From: Candidatus Neomicrothrix sp. UBA2517
GTDB lineage: Bacteria; Actinomycetota; Acidimicrobiia; Acidimicrobiales; UBA8592
Assembly (NCBI GenBank): GCA_002341185.1
Contig: DDNP01000030.1
Span: 1-35,823 of the forward strand
Direction: 5' to 3'
Length of the DNA: 35,823 nucleotides
A program made the translations under genes and the position numbers. Every line of letters starts with the position of its first letter. Positions within the stretch are counted from its first letter, which is position 1. Below the pieces are notes generated by a model that saw only the letters and a program-made list of their open reading frames with translations, was not told where the DNA came from and searched no databases. Of the stretch, positions 16,621 to 24,680 are shown in pieces.

Positions 16621-17250
16621 GTGTTTAAAGCAGTGATCTTTGACGTGGCCGGAGTCTTAACAGAGGGACTAGGAGCAATTCTCCTTGAAGCAGCAGCCGA
16701 AATTGAAGGAGACCTTGACCAATTAGCTGAAGCTTTAATCCCAGTATTCATGGGCGAGGGAGACTCTGATGTTGCTGGGCATAAGTTAGAACGTGGTGAA
16801 ATAACTCTGGATTTCTTTCTCTCCTCTCTCGGTGAGGTAGAGAAGGAAGCTTGGTCGATTTTGCACCCAGACTCAAAGAAATTCTTTGGAGATAGTCTTC
16901 GGCCAAAACCGGAAATGCATGACTTCGTTGCCGAAATACAAAAGGCTGGTTTTAAGACAGGGTTGATCTCAAATAACATTAAAGAATGGCAACCTGCTTG
17001 GGACAAGGTAATTCCCGCTCGAGATCTCTTTGACGCAACAATCTTTTCGTCAGAGGTTGGTTGTAGGAAACCGAACTCAGAAATCTTTAACATCGCTCTT
17101 CATAAACTAGATGTTGAACCTCAGGAAGCTATTTTTCTTGATGATTTTCCGGCTATGGCACAAGGAGCTCGAGATGCAGGTATGTATGCAATCGACGTTC
17201 ATGACCACGGCATTGCGATACAAGAGACAAGAGCCTTGATACAAATATAA
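16621..17250 (+). CDS. HAD-superfamily hydrolase (IA type), atypical motif I
   Basis: A 209-residue HAD-fold enzyme with a helical cap at about residues 18-90. The core motifs are the nucleophile D8 in FDVAGVLT, S117 in GLISNN (motif II), K150 in GCRKPNSEIF (motif III) and D174/D175 in FLDDFPAM (motif IV). Phosphatases normally carry Asp two residues after the nucleophile as general acid; here it is A10. This resembles the DxGGV type seen in soluble epoxide hydrolase and ACAD10 relatives, or dehalogenase-like members, so phosphatase activity should not be assumed. The start is GTG at 16621 with no clear ribosome site; an overlapping ATG at 16619 is in another frame. A gap of 57 bases separates it from the phosphotransferase-like gene, and the two may share a transcript. 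Substrate unknown. Confidence 0.85.
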   Translation: MFKAVIFDVAGVLTEGLGAILLEAAAEIEGDLDQLAEALIPVFMGEGDSDVAGHKLERGEITLDFFLSSLGEVEKEAWSILHPDSKKFFGDSLRPKPEMHDFVAEIQKAGFKTGLISNNIKEWQPAWDKVIPARDLFDATIFSSEVGCRKPNSEIFNIALHKLDVEPQEAIFLDDFPAMAQGARDAGMYAIDVHDHGIAIQETRALIQI

Positions 17251-17307
17251 AAGCTAACTTTTGCAGTTACTGAAACTCTCGTATGGTTTGAACAAAGCGA
17301 GGTAGAA

Positions 17308-19050
17308 ATGACTGAACGATACTATGTAACAGATTCTGATCTTTCGGAACAATACACGTTGTATACGCGAGCAAATGTCGGAGAAGTATTCCCCGACCCC
17401 GTAACACCATTAACGAGCAGTACTGGCCTATACCAAGCTGAGCTTGGTTGGAGAGATGCCTGGGAGCGAATGGGAGCATTCACACATGAAGAGTTTCCGC
17501 AGGATACGTTCGCCCAACTTGGAGTGGTTGGTGGGTATTGCTACCTTAACGCATCGCTAATCCGTTTATTCGGTGTTCGAGCACCGGGACTGACTTGGGA
17601 AGATATGGATGAACAATTCTTTGGCGCTATGCCTGGGGTACCCCCATATAAGCAACGCTCTGGCGATGAAGATATAGAAAAGACTCAGAAAATAGCTGCA
17701 ACCTTCCAATGGGCCCTCAGCCACACAAAATTGCAAGATCTCGAAGAACTAACTGAGAGCAGAATCGCTACGAAAAAGCTGCGTGACGATCGACCTGATT
17801 TCTCAGAATACGCAAACGAGGAATTATTTGACCAATACTGTGACCTATTGAAACTTCATCGAAAATACTTTAGCCAACATATTTTCACAACCTATATGGC
17901 CACAGTGCCAGTCGGAATTATTTCAGGTGTTGCAAACGCGGTGGGCCGTCCCGACCTGCTCCTGCCAATTATTGCAGGCTTTGGAGAAGTCGATTCAGCT
18001 GAACCATCACATGCAATGTGGGATATGGGCCGAATGGTGCGCAGTAATGATCAATTGACGACCGAGTTTGACAAAGGTATCGAAGGCTTAATGGACCGGC
18101 TAGCACGAAGCGATGAAGCTGAAGCTGACGAATTCTTAAATGCGTTTGAACATTTCGTATATGAATACGGATCGCGAGGACCAAATGAATGGGAAACGCG
18201 TTCGCCCTCGTGGGAAACAAAACCTGAATTAGCGCTCAATGCGATAGACAGAATGCGTTTAGCTGGAGACGAATTCGCTCCGAAGACTCAAAATTCCGAG
18301 CGTGCCTCGCAACGTCAACAAGCAGCTACAGAGCTTCTCTCAATGGTAGAGTCTGACCCAGCAGTGCACGGAGAACTCGCAGTCGGAATTGCTGCATCTG
18401 CTGCATGGTTGCCAGCGCGAGAACGAACAAAAACAAACAATATTCGACTTATTCATGAAATGCGAATGATTATGCGGGCGATTGGCGGACGAATAGTAGA
18501 AGAAAACGGATTTGATGAAATAGAAGACTTTGGCTTCGTAACCGATGATGAATACGGAAGACTATTTAAGGAACCCACTTCCATGTTGGAAACGATTCGA
18601 TCAAGGCGCGAAGAGTACTACAAACTACTTGAACGTGAAGCCCAGTTCTTATTTGATGGTCAAGCTGATCATCCCGAGACATGGCGAAGACGCGACGCAG
18701 TTTCAGAAGATGTACTAGTCAAAGATGAAATGCTTCAAGGAATGCCAGGGTGTACAGGTTTAGCTGAGGGAACTGCTCGAGTCATCCTTGACAGTAATGA
18801 CCCAACATCGCTTCAGCCAGGAGATATTCTCGTGGCACCGCTAACTGATCCATCATGGACACCTCTGTTCGTGCCGGCAGCAGCAGTTGTTGTAGATGTG
18901 GGAGCACCACTCTCCCATGCAATAATAGTTAGCAGAGAACTAGGAATCCCGTGTGTCGTTTCAGCTACAGACGCCACTAGACGAATTCCAAATGGCGCCC
19001 GTATAGAGGTCAATGGGGATACTGGGGTAATTACTATTTTGGAAGTGTGA
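17308..19050 (+). CDS. PEP-synthase/rifampin-phosphotransferase-like protein without ATP-grasp domain
   Basis: A 580-residue protein matching the middle and C-terminal parts of rifampin phosphotransferase (Rph) and PEP-synthase-like enzymes. It begins with the middle-domain pattern YTRANVGEVFPDPVTPLTSS (about 18-37). The C-terminal swivelling domain (about 475-580) carries the phosphorylatable H537 in APLSHAIIVSRELGIPCVVS. Rph is about 865 residues with an N-terminal ATP-grasp domain that charges this histidine; that whole domain is absent, and the preceding 57 bases and the HAD gene do not encode it. Either a separate ATP-binding subunit exists elsewhere, as in phenylphosphate synthase, or the protein has another role. 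The ribosome site is a modest GAGGT. One base separates it from the convergent acyl-CoA dehydrogenase stop. The target molecule is unknown. Confidence 0.82.
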   Translation: MTERYYVTDSDLSEQYTLYTRANVGEVFPDPVTPLTSSTGLYQAELGWRDAWERMGAFTHEEFPQDTFAQLGVVGGYCYLNASLIRLFGVRAPGLTWEDMDEQFFGAMPGVPPYKQRSGDEDIEKTQKIAATFQWALSHTKLQDLEELTESRIATKKLRDDRPDFSEYANEELFDQYCDLLKLHRKYFSQHIFTTYMATVPVGIISGVANAVGRPDLLLPIIAGFGEVDSAEPSHAMWDMGRMVRSNDQLTTEFDKGIEGLMDRLARSDEAEADEFLNAFEHFVYEYGSRGPNEWETRSPSWETKPELALNAIDRMRLAGDEFAPKTQNSERASQRQQAATELLSMVESDPAVHGELAVGIAASAAWLPARERTKTNNIRLIHEMRMIMRAIGGRIVEENGFDEIEDFGFVTDDEYGRLFKEPTSMLETIRSRREEYYKLLEREAQFLFDGQADHPETWRRRDAVSEDVLVKDEMLQGMPGCTGLAEGTARVILDSNDPTSLQPGDILVAPLTDPSWTPLFVPAAAVVVDVGAPLSHAIIVSRELGIPCVVSATDATRRIPNGARIEVNGDTGVITILEV

Positions 19051-19051
19051 A

Positions 19052-20248
19052 CTATCTAGGAATATCACTCCACGCAACATCTTTATCTACGCGAACGTCT
19101 CCAGGAAGCCCAAGTACTCTTTCGCCGAGTATATTACGCATAATTTCGCTCGTTCCACCCTCAATGGTGTTAGCCCGTGAGCGTAAGAATTGGCCACTGA
19201 TAGATCCCGAATTGTGGGCTTCTTCGCTTCGAACCATTGGGTACCCATTGGCATGTAACATTCCGTCTGCTCCCTCAAGCTCAATACAGAGTTCAAAGAT
19301 CTTTTGATTTAGTTCTGCGCTAAACAGCTTGCCAATTGAACCGCCTGGCCCAGCGTCACCGCTTTTTGCCATGGCTTTAGCCCTTTGATTAGTTAATCTC
19401 AGAATTTCTGCTCTACCCCATAGATCCGCTACTCGATCACGAAGAACACGTCTTTCAATGTCACTGAGGTCATCTTTTTTCGTACTCCATAGATTCATAA
19501 GACTTCGGATCGGGCCTCCGCCTTTGCCTCCACTTCCACCACCTAAGGCAACTCTTTCATTCATCAAGGTAGTGATAGCCACACGCCACCCATCTCCCTC
19601 ATCTCCTAGTCTCTGATCATCGGCAATACGAACGTCAGTTAAGAAGACTTCATTGAATTCCGCTTCTCCTGTTATTTGATATAGAGGCCGAACCTCAACA
19701 CCTGGGGCGTGCATATCAAGGATGAAATACGATAGTCCTTTATGTTTCGGAGCATCTGGGTTTGTCCGAGTTAGAAGCATTCCAAAATTAGAGTGATGAG
19801 CGAGCGTTGTCCAAACTTTCTGACCATTAACTATCCACTCATCTCCATCACGAATAGCTTTACTTGGTATACCTGCAACATCTGAACCGTGGGTAGGCTC
19901 AGAGAAAAGCTGACACCAGATATCCTCTCCGGTAAAGATCTTTTTCAGGTGTTTTTGGTGCATTTCCTCGGTTCCATGGTTTAGAACCACAGGCGCTCCC
20001 ATTCCAATCCCTATAGGGTTAACGAGAAGGTCATGGTAAGGGATCTTGGCTTCACGAAGAACTTCGTCAACAATGGCCTGTTTTCCTCTACTTAAGCCAA
20101 GTCCGCCTTTCCCTTGGGGGAAATGGACAAAAGCTAATCCAGCATCGAATTGGGCGCCACGGAAAGTAAATTGGTCCACAGCGTGAGGGTCAACCTCTTC
20201 AATTAATGCTTCCGCTCGTTCTTCAAGTTCTTGATCACTTATTGACAA
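19052..20248 (-). CDS. Acyl-CoA dehydrogenase (FadE-type)
   Basis: A 398-residue FAD-dependent acyl-CoA dehydrogenase making the alpha-beta double bond of an acyl-CoA. It shows WCQLFSEPTHGSDVA (111-125, FAD contact), EWIVNGQKVWTT, GLSYFILDMHAPGVEVRPL and the C-terminal ANTIEGGTSEIMRNILGERVLGLP. The canonical catalytic base position is E363; a glutamate at the helix-G position used by isovaleryl-CoA dehydrogenase is also present (E231 in MNERVALGGG). Pattern and glycine-rich loop (about 236-246) resemble actinobacterial FadE proteins for steroid or branched chains. It is divergent from the thiolase-MarR operon across 137 bases; that operon supplies all other beta-oxidation steps, so co-regulation is likely. 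Electrons would go to electron-transfer flavoprotein encoded elsewhere. Confidence 0.92.
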   Translation of the reverse strand: MSISDQELEERAEALIEEVDPHAVDQFTFRGAQFDAGLAFVHFPQGKGGLGLSRGKQAIVDEVLREAKIPYHDLLVNPIGIGMGAPVVLNHGTEEMHQKHLKKIFTGEDIWCQLFSEPTHGSDVAGIPSKAIRDGDEWIVNGQKVWTTLAHHSNFGMLLTRTNPDAPKHKGLSYFILDMHAPGVEVRPLYQITGEAEFNEVFLTDVRIADDQRLGDEGDGWRVAITTLMNERVALGGGSGGKGGGPIRSLMNLWSTKKDDLSDIERRVLRDRVADLWGRAEILRLTNQRAKAMAKSGDAGPGGSIGKLFSAELNQKIFELCIELEGADGMLHANGYPMVRSEEAHNSGSISGQFLRSRANTIEGGTSEIMRNILGERVLGLPGDVRVDKDVAWSDIPR

Positions 20249-20304
20249 GATTTTCTCCTATCTCCGTTTAAGGCTCGCATTTGGCGAAAGTCCTTAATCA
20301 TCAT

Positions 20305-20360
20305 TAGCATGCTACATATATATTATGGTCGTGAAACGCCATACCACGCCAAATGGTGTG
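20305..20360. promoter_or_regulatory. Divergent promoter with palindromes (candidate MarR operators)
   Basis: Between the dehydrogenase and thiolase starts lie a perfect 10-base palindrome TAGCATGCTA (20305-20314) and, further on, an imperfect repeat CACGCCA (20345-20351) facing TGGTGTG (20354-20360), with one mismatch. TAAT and ATTA arms also flank 20295-20306. AT-rich hexamers (TATATT/TATTAT, 20319-20326) could be the -10 of the thiolase operon, directly next to the first palindrome. The MarR gene in that operon makes these candidate operators; no -35 box is convincing. Confidence 0.4.
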
Positions 20361-20385
20361 TCAACATTCATAGCAAGGAACCAAT

Positions 20386-21555
20386 ATGCGAGAAGTAGTA
20401 ATTGTTGAAGCCGTCAGGACCCCTCTTGGGAAAAGAAATGGTGGATTATCCACTATGCATTCCATTGACCTATTAGGTGCAGTTCAGTCAGAATTGTTCT
20501 CAAGGAGCGGAGTTAATCCATCCGAAGTTGGTCAAGTTGTTGGAGGGTGTGTTGGTCAGGTTGGAATGCAAACTATGAATGTAACCCGAAATGCATGGCT
20601 TACTTCAGGGCTACCCCTTGAAGTTGCTGCAACAACAGTTGATGCACAATGCGGTTCATCACAACAAGCAACAAACCTTGCCTACGCTCTTGTAGCTGGG
20701 GGAGTCGTTGACGTAGCAGTTGGATGTGGAGTGGAATTAATGAGTGGTGTTCCGATGGGGGCAACCATTTCCTCTGGAGTCGGTAAGCCTGTCAATCGGG
20801 GGTATTGGGAAAAGTATGAATTGACATCACAATTCGAAGGCGCTGAGCGAATTGCGAAGCAATGGGATATCAGCCGCGAATCTTTAGATGAGTTTGGAAA
20901 ACTCTCACAAGATAGAGCAATACAGGCCTGGGAGGAAGACCGATTCGGTTCCCAAATCCTTTCAATTAACGCACCTGATATTGGTGAAGATGGAGAACCT
21001 AGTGAAACAACTCGCACCATTTCGCGTGATGAAGGGCTCAGAGAGACAAGTCTTGAAGCATTAGCAGGTCTTCGAACGAACATGCCAGATGGAGTGCATA
21101 CAGCTGGAACTTCCTCTCAAATCTCAGATGGAGCAGGCGCTGTTCTCCTCATGACCAGGGAAAAAGCTGACGAGCTAGGAGTTAAACCTATGGCTACGAT
21201 TGTTGATTCATGCCTCGTAGGCTCAGACCCTGTCCTCATGCTCACGGGACCCATCTATGCAACGCAAAAGTTGCTTGCAGATAATGGCCTCCAAATGAGT
21301 GACATAGATGTTGTAGAAATAAATGAAGCATTCGCTTCCGTTGTACTTGCATGGGAGAAAGAACTTAACCCAGATATGGCAACAGTGAATCCGAACGGTG
21401 GAGCAATCGCTATCGGTCATCCCTTAGGAGGAACAGGGGCAATACTTCTAACCAAAGCTGTTCATGAACTCCACCGGTCAGATAAAGAGCACGCAATTGT
21501 TACGATGTGTTGTGGTGGAGGGTTAGGAACAGGAACGCTTATTAAGCGTTTGTAA
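20386..21555 (+). CDS. Acetyl-CoA C-acyltransferase (3-ketoacyl-CoA thiolase)
   Basis: A 389-residue thiolase performing the final CoA-dependent cleavage of beta-oxidation. All catalytic residues are present: acyl-accepting C89 in VDAQCGSSQQA, H345 in GGAIAIGHPLGGTGA and C375 in MCCGGGLGTG, along with EINEAFASV. The degradative type is favoured by genome context and by similarity in pattern to actinobacterial FadA5/FadA6-like thiolases, though thiolase class cannot be proved by eye. AAGGA precedes the ATG by six bases. It is the first gene of a five-gene operon (spacings 5, 4, 9 and 31 bases) with MarR, an HSD10-like dehydrogenase, enoyl-CoA hydratase and an LLM, and is divergent from an acyl-CoA dehydrogenase. 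Together these make a complete beta-oxidation set. Confidence 0.94.
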   Translation: MREVVIVEAVRTPLGKRNGGLSTMHSIDLLGAVQSELFSRSGVNPSEVGQVVGGCVGQVGMQTMNVTRNAWLTSGLPLEVAATTVDAQCGSSQQATNLAYALVAGGVVDVAVGCGVELMSGVPMGATISSGVGKPVNRGYWEKYELTSQFEGAERIAKQWDISRESLDEFGKLSQDRAIQAWEEDRFGSQILSINAPDIGEDGEPSETTRTISRDEGLRETSLEALAGLRTNMPDGVHTAGTSSQISDGAGAVLLMTREKADELGVKPMATIVDSCLVGSDPVLMLTGPIYATQKLLADNGLQMSDIDVVEINEAFASVVLAWEKELNPDMATVNPNGGAIAIGHPLGGTGAILLTKAVHELHRSDKEHAIVTMCCGGGLGTGTLIKRL

Positions 21556-21560
21556 GAACT

Positions 21561-22049
21561 ATGCCAGAAACCCCCAAAGAACTTATTTCACCGCCATGGA
21601 GCCGTGTCGAGTGGTCAATTATGTTGGTTGCGCGAGATATTCGACGAACTTTCGATGAGGTATTCCTTGATTTCGACTTAAATCTTTCTGGAGCGGCATT
21701 GATGGCGCTGTTAAATGAACATGGACACTTATCTCAAACTACCGTAGGGAAATGCCTTGGGATGGGGCGTGCATCCGCTGGGACGCTCATTGATAGTTTA
21801 GATAAGAGGGGATTAGTTCAAAGACAAGAGAACCCTAAAGACAAACGTGTTTTGCTTGTTGGATTAACCGATAAGGGTAAGGAGTTAGCTGTTCAGCTTG
21901 AGCAAAGAGATTCCGAATTAAGAGATTTATTTCGAGAAGGGGTTAGCAGGGAAGAGCGATTTCAACTTGTAGATGTTCTGCAAAGGTTAAGAACTAATCT
22001 TAATGAGGTAAGAAAAGATCATTCGAAAGTTAATAAAAAAGGAGAGTAA
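21561..22049 (+). CDS. MarR-family transcriptional regulator
   Basis: A 162-residue winged-helix regulator. The helix-turn-helix spans about residues 55-85 (HLSQTTVGKCLGMGRASAGTLIDSLDKRGLV), followed by the wing with the signature DKR (NPKDKRVLLVGLTDKG) and a long C-terminal dimerisation helix. It is placed between thiolase and the HSD10-like gene with gaps of five and four bases, so it is part of the catabolic operon and likely senses an acyl-CoA or aromatic-like intermediate, as known MarR regulators of catabolism do. Candidate binding sites are the palindromes in the divergent region before the thiolase gene. The ribosome site is weak, consistent with coupling to the thiolase stop. Confidence 0.93.
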   Translation: MPETPKELISPPWSRVEWSIMLVARDIRRTFDEVFLDFDLNLSGAALMALLNEHGHLSQTTVGKCLGMGRASAGTLIDSLDKRGLVQRQENPKDKRVLLVGLTDKGKELAVQLEQRDSELRDLFREGVSREERFQLVDVLQRLRTNLNEVRKDHSKVNKKGE

Positions 22050-22053
22050 AAAT

Positions 22054-22824
22054 ATGGATTTAACAGGTGCGTCAGCTGTCATTACCGGAGGAGCATCAGG
22101 AATCGGAGAAGCAAGTGCAAGAAATCTAGCTAGTCTCGGGGCACGATGCGTCATCGTTGATTTGCAGGATGAAAAAGGAGAAGCAGTCGCTAAAGAGCTA
22201 GGCGGATTGTATGTAAAAGCCGATGTAGCTGACGAGGAACAAGTTCAAGCTGCTGTGGATGCTGCTATGGAAATGGGGCCTTTGCGGGCACTCGTGAACG
22301 GTGCTGGAATTGGAAGCGCTTCTCGGACAGTAGACCGCAATGGCGATCCTATGCCCTTAGCACAATTTGAGTTCGTAATTCGCGTAAATCTTATAGGTAC
22401 GTTCAACTGCATCCGGCTTGGAGCATCCGCCATGGCTAAAACAGATCCACTTGATAGTGACGGTCAGCGAGGAGCCATAGTAAACATGGCATCAGTTGCA
22501 GCGTTTGATGGACAAACAGGTCAAAATGCCTATTCAGCTTCCAAAGGAGGCGTTGTAGGAATGACGCTTCCGATAGCACGCGACCTGGTACCACTGGGGA
22601 TCAGGGTAAATACAATTGCCCCCGGACTGATCGATACACCAATCTACGGAGAGGGAGAAGCTTCAGACCAATTTAAAGCACATCTCGGGCAAAGCGTTCT
22701 TTTCCCCAAGAGACTCGGGTACGCCAGCGAACTCGCATCAATGGTCACTGAATGCATAACAAATGATTACATGAATGGTGAAACAATCAGAGTAGATGGC
22801 GGCGTTCGTCTTCCACCAAAATAA
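22054..22824 (+). CDS. 3-hydroxyacyl-CoA dehydrogenase, HSD10/type II SDR
   Basis: A 256-residue SDR closely matching the HSD17B10 (2-methyl-3-hydroxybutyryl-CoA / type II 3-hydroxyacyl-CoA dehydrogenase) pattern. It has TGGASGIG from residue 11, D36 for NAD, NGAG at 82, catalytic S147, Y160 and K164, and the very characteristic GQRGAIVNMASVAAFDGQ and YSASKGGVVGMTLPIARDL segments. The C-terminal FPKRLGYASELASMV and NGETIRVDGGVR also fit. This family oxidises 3-hydroxy groups of straight and 2-methyl-branched acyl-CoAs and of steroids. AAGGAG precedes it, and it starts four bases after MarR. It should perform the third step of the beta-oxidation cycle encoded here; its presence hints at a methyl-branched substrate, which is inference. 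Confidence 0.93.
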   Translation: MDLTGASAVITGGASGIGEASARNLASLGARCVIVDLQDEKGEAVAKELGGLYVKADVADEEQVQAAVDAAMEMGPLRALVNGAGIGSASRTVDRNGDPMPLAQFEFVIRVNLIGTFNCIRLGASAMAKTDPLDSDGQRGAIVNMASVAAFDGQTGQNAYSASKGGVVGMTLPIARDLVPLGIRVNTIAPGLIDTPIYGEGEASDQFKAHLGQSVLFPKRLGYASELASMVTECITNDYMNGETIRVDGGVRLPPK

Positions 22825-22833
22825 GGAGTAAGA

Positions 22834-23592
22834 ATGACAGAAAATAGCGCAGTACTCACAGAAACGAGGGGCAGAGTTCTCTTAATTACACTTAACCGCC
22901 CTGAAGCCATGAATGCGATCAACACGGATCTTGCTCAAGGCCTCCTTGCAGCAATTGAGGAACTTGATTCAAATGATGGACTAACTGCAGGCGTATTGAC
23001 CGGAAACGGGAGAGGGTTCTGCTCAGGAATGGACCTTAAAGCTTTCGCAGCAGGAGGACCGCCAAAAGGATTTGATCAATTTCTTGAAACAGGGTCAAAG
23101 AAACCACTGATTGCCGCAATTGAAGGATTTGCTTTAGCAGGTGGCCTTGAAGTTGCACTAACTTGCGATCTACTAGTTGCAGCTAAGGATGCAAAAATAG
23201 GAATCAGAGAGGTCAAAGTCGGTTTATTCGCAGCGGGAGGAGCTTTGCTTCGACTACCTCGAAGGTTGCCGTACTCGGTAGCTATGGAGATGGCGTTAAC
23301 TGGTCAACCCATAACATCTGATGAAGCGAAAACCTATGGGTTAGTTTCACGAGTCACAGATAATGGAGGAACCATTGATGCTGCTCTAGAGCTAGCTGAG
23401 CAGATAGCGGAAAATGCGCCACTGGCCGTTGCAGCTTCAAAAGCGTTAATACAAGCACAACAAGGGATAACAGAAGAGGAATTCTGGGAACTTCAAAAAC
23501 CCCACATGGTGAAGGTCTTCACTTCAAACGATGCAAAGGAAGGTCCAGCATCTTTTGCTGAAAAGCGATCACCTAACTGGTCAGGAACGTAG
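22834..23592 (+). CDS. Enoyl-CoA hydratase (crotonase) with intact active site
   Basis: A 252-residue enoyl-CoA hydratase adding water to the alpha-beta double bond of an enoyl-CoA. FCSGMDLKAF (62-71) and ALAGGLEVALTCD (100-112) build the oxyanion hole. Both catalytic glutamates are present and 20 residues apart, as in the rat enzyme: E106 in GGLEVALTCD and E126 in GIREVKVGL. The C-terminal EGPASFAEKRSPNWSG motif is typical of the family. TAAGGAG precedes the ATG. It follows the HSD10-like gene by nine bases, so the two adjacent steps of beta-oxidation are translated from one message. The contrast with the Glu-less crotonase at 15.6 kb shows that these two paralogues do different chemistry. 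Confidence 0.94.
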   Translation: MTENSAVLTETRGRVLLITLNRPEAMNAINTDLAQGLLAAIEELDSNDGLTAGVLTGNGRGFCSGMDLKAFAAGGPPKGFDQFLETGSKKPLIAAIEGFALAGGLEVALTCDLLVAAKDAKIGIREVKVGLFAAGGALLRLPRRLPYSVAMEMALTGQPITSDEAKTYGLVSRVTDNGGTIDAALELAEQIAENAPLAVAASKALIQAQQGITEEEFWELQKPHMVKVFTSNDAKEGPASFAEKRSPNWSGT

Positions 23593-23623
23593 AAGAAAGA
23601 ATTCATCAACTATAGGAGAAAAC

Positions 23624-24664
23624 ATGAAATTAGCAATGTTGCTTCCATACTCAAATAGGTTCTCGGAGGCAGTTGACCGAGTAGTCCAACTCGAGAAAGC
23701 AGGACTTGACTTAATCTATGTACCCGAAGCGTATGCGGCCGATGCGGTTTCAGCTATGGGATACCTAGCGGCGAAAACAGACACTGTGCAAATAGGGTCA
23801 GGAATTCTTCCAATATATAGTAGGACACCAACGCTATTAGCAATGACCGCTGTAGGCATGGATGAAATATCAAATGGTCGATTTGTTCTGGGCCTTGGGG
23901 CGTCAGGCCCACAGGTCATAGAAGGCTTTCACGGAATCCCATATAAGGCCCCGCTGGGCCATACCAGAGAGGCAATCGAGATATGTAGAAAGGTATGGAA
24001 GCGGGAGGAAAAGCTAACACACGACGGAAAGTACTACACGCTTCCTCTTCCGGAAGACCAAGGAACTGGATTGGGTAAACCTCTAAAAATTATCACCCAC
24101 CCGCTGCGCCCAAACATTCCTATACACATAGCCTCACTAGGTCCCAAAAATGTCGAGCTCACAGCTGAACTTGCTGAAGGATGGCTTCCCACACTCTTCA
24201 TGCCTGACAAAGCGGACCTCGCATTTGGTGATGCTTTGACAATAGGGCTTAGTAAACGAAGTAGTGATCTTCCTCCACTCGATATTGTTGCCGGAGGAAT
24301 GGTAGCGATCGGTGATGATGTTAAACAGTACCTTGATTTCGGGCGACCAAATACTGCTCTTTATGTCGGAGGCATGGGAGCGCGAGGAAAAAACTTCTAC
24401 AATTCTTTAGTCCAACGGTACGGTTTTGAACAAGAGGCTCTTCAAATTCAAGATCTCTACCTATCAGGAAAGAAGAAGGAAGCTGAAGCAGCAGTTCCAC
24501 TTGAACTCCTTGAAGGCATGAATCTCGTCGGCCCGGAAGGCTACATCAAAGAAAAAATAGCCCAATTCGCCGAAGCAGGCGTGACCTACCTAAATATCGG
24601 ACCGATCGGACCACCTGAAGAACAAATGAAAATAGTCGAAAAGCTAAAGGAAATTATTTCCTAA
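23624..24664 (+). CDS. LLM-class F420-dependent oxidoreductase 5 (Rv3520c-like)
   Basis: A 346-residue luciferase-like oxidoreductase. The start at 23624 is chosen because TAGGAG lies just before it; an upstream ATG at 23531 would overlap the hydratase gene. Diagnostic stretches are LIYVPEAYAADAVSAMGYLA, VLGLGASGPQVIEGFHGIPY and TALYVGGMGARGKNFY, which parallel the LLM of the TetR operon (13.1-14.1 kb), so the two are paralogues of one subfamily resembling mycobacterial Rv3520c. It is the last gene of the thiolase-MarR operon, suggesting that it prepares the substrate for beta-oxidation, for instance by redox at a ring or side-chain carbon. F420 use is family-based inference. Convergent with LLM 6 across 16 bases. 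Confidence 0.9.
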   Translation: MKLAMLLPYSNRFSEAVDRVVQLEKAGLDLIYVPEAYAADAVSAMGYLAAKTDTVQIGSGILPIYSRTPTLLAMTAVGMDEISNGRFVLGLGASGPQVIEGFHGIPYKAPLGHTREAIEICRKVWKREEKLTHDGKYYTLPLPEDQGTGLGKPLKIITHPLRPNIPIHIASLGPKNVELTAELAEGWLPTLFMPDKADLAFGDALTIGLSKRSSDLPPLDIVAGGMVAIGDDVKQYLDFGRPNTALYVGGMGARGKNFYNSLVQRYGFEQEALQIQDLYLSGKKKEAEAAVPLELLEGMNLVGPEGYIKEKIAQFAEAGVTYLNIGPIGPPEEQMKIVEKLKEIIS

Positions 24665-24680
24665 CAGCGAATGGGAATAG

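Noticed and set aside
16536..17093. A 185-codon minus-strand reading frame opposite the HAD-like gene
   Set aside because: The plus-strand frame has clear HAD motifs in order; the opposite frame has low-complexity Ser/Arg-rich translation with no recognisable domain.
17308..19050. True rifampin resistance enzyme (Rph)
   Set aside because: The ATP-grasp domain needed for Rph activity is missing, so resistance cannot be claimed.
20682..21083. A 133-codon minus-strand frame inside the thiolase gene
   Set aside because: The plus frame has all thiolase catalytic residues; the reverse translation shows no domain pattern.
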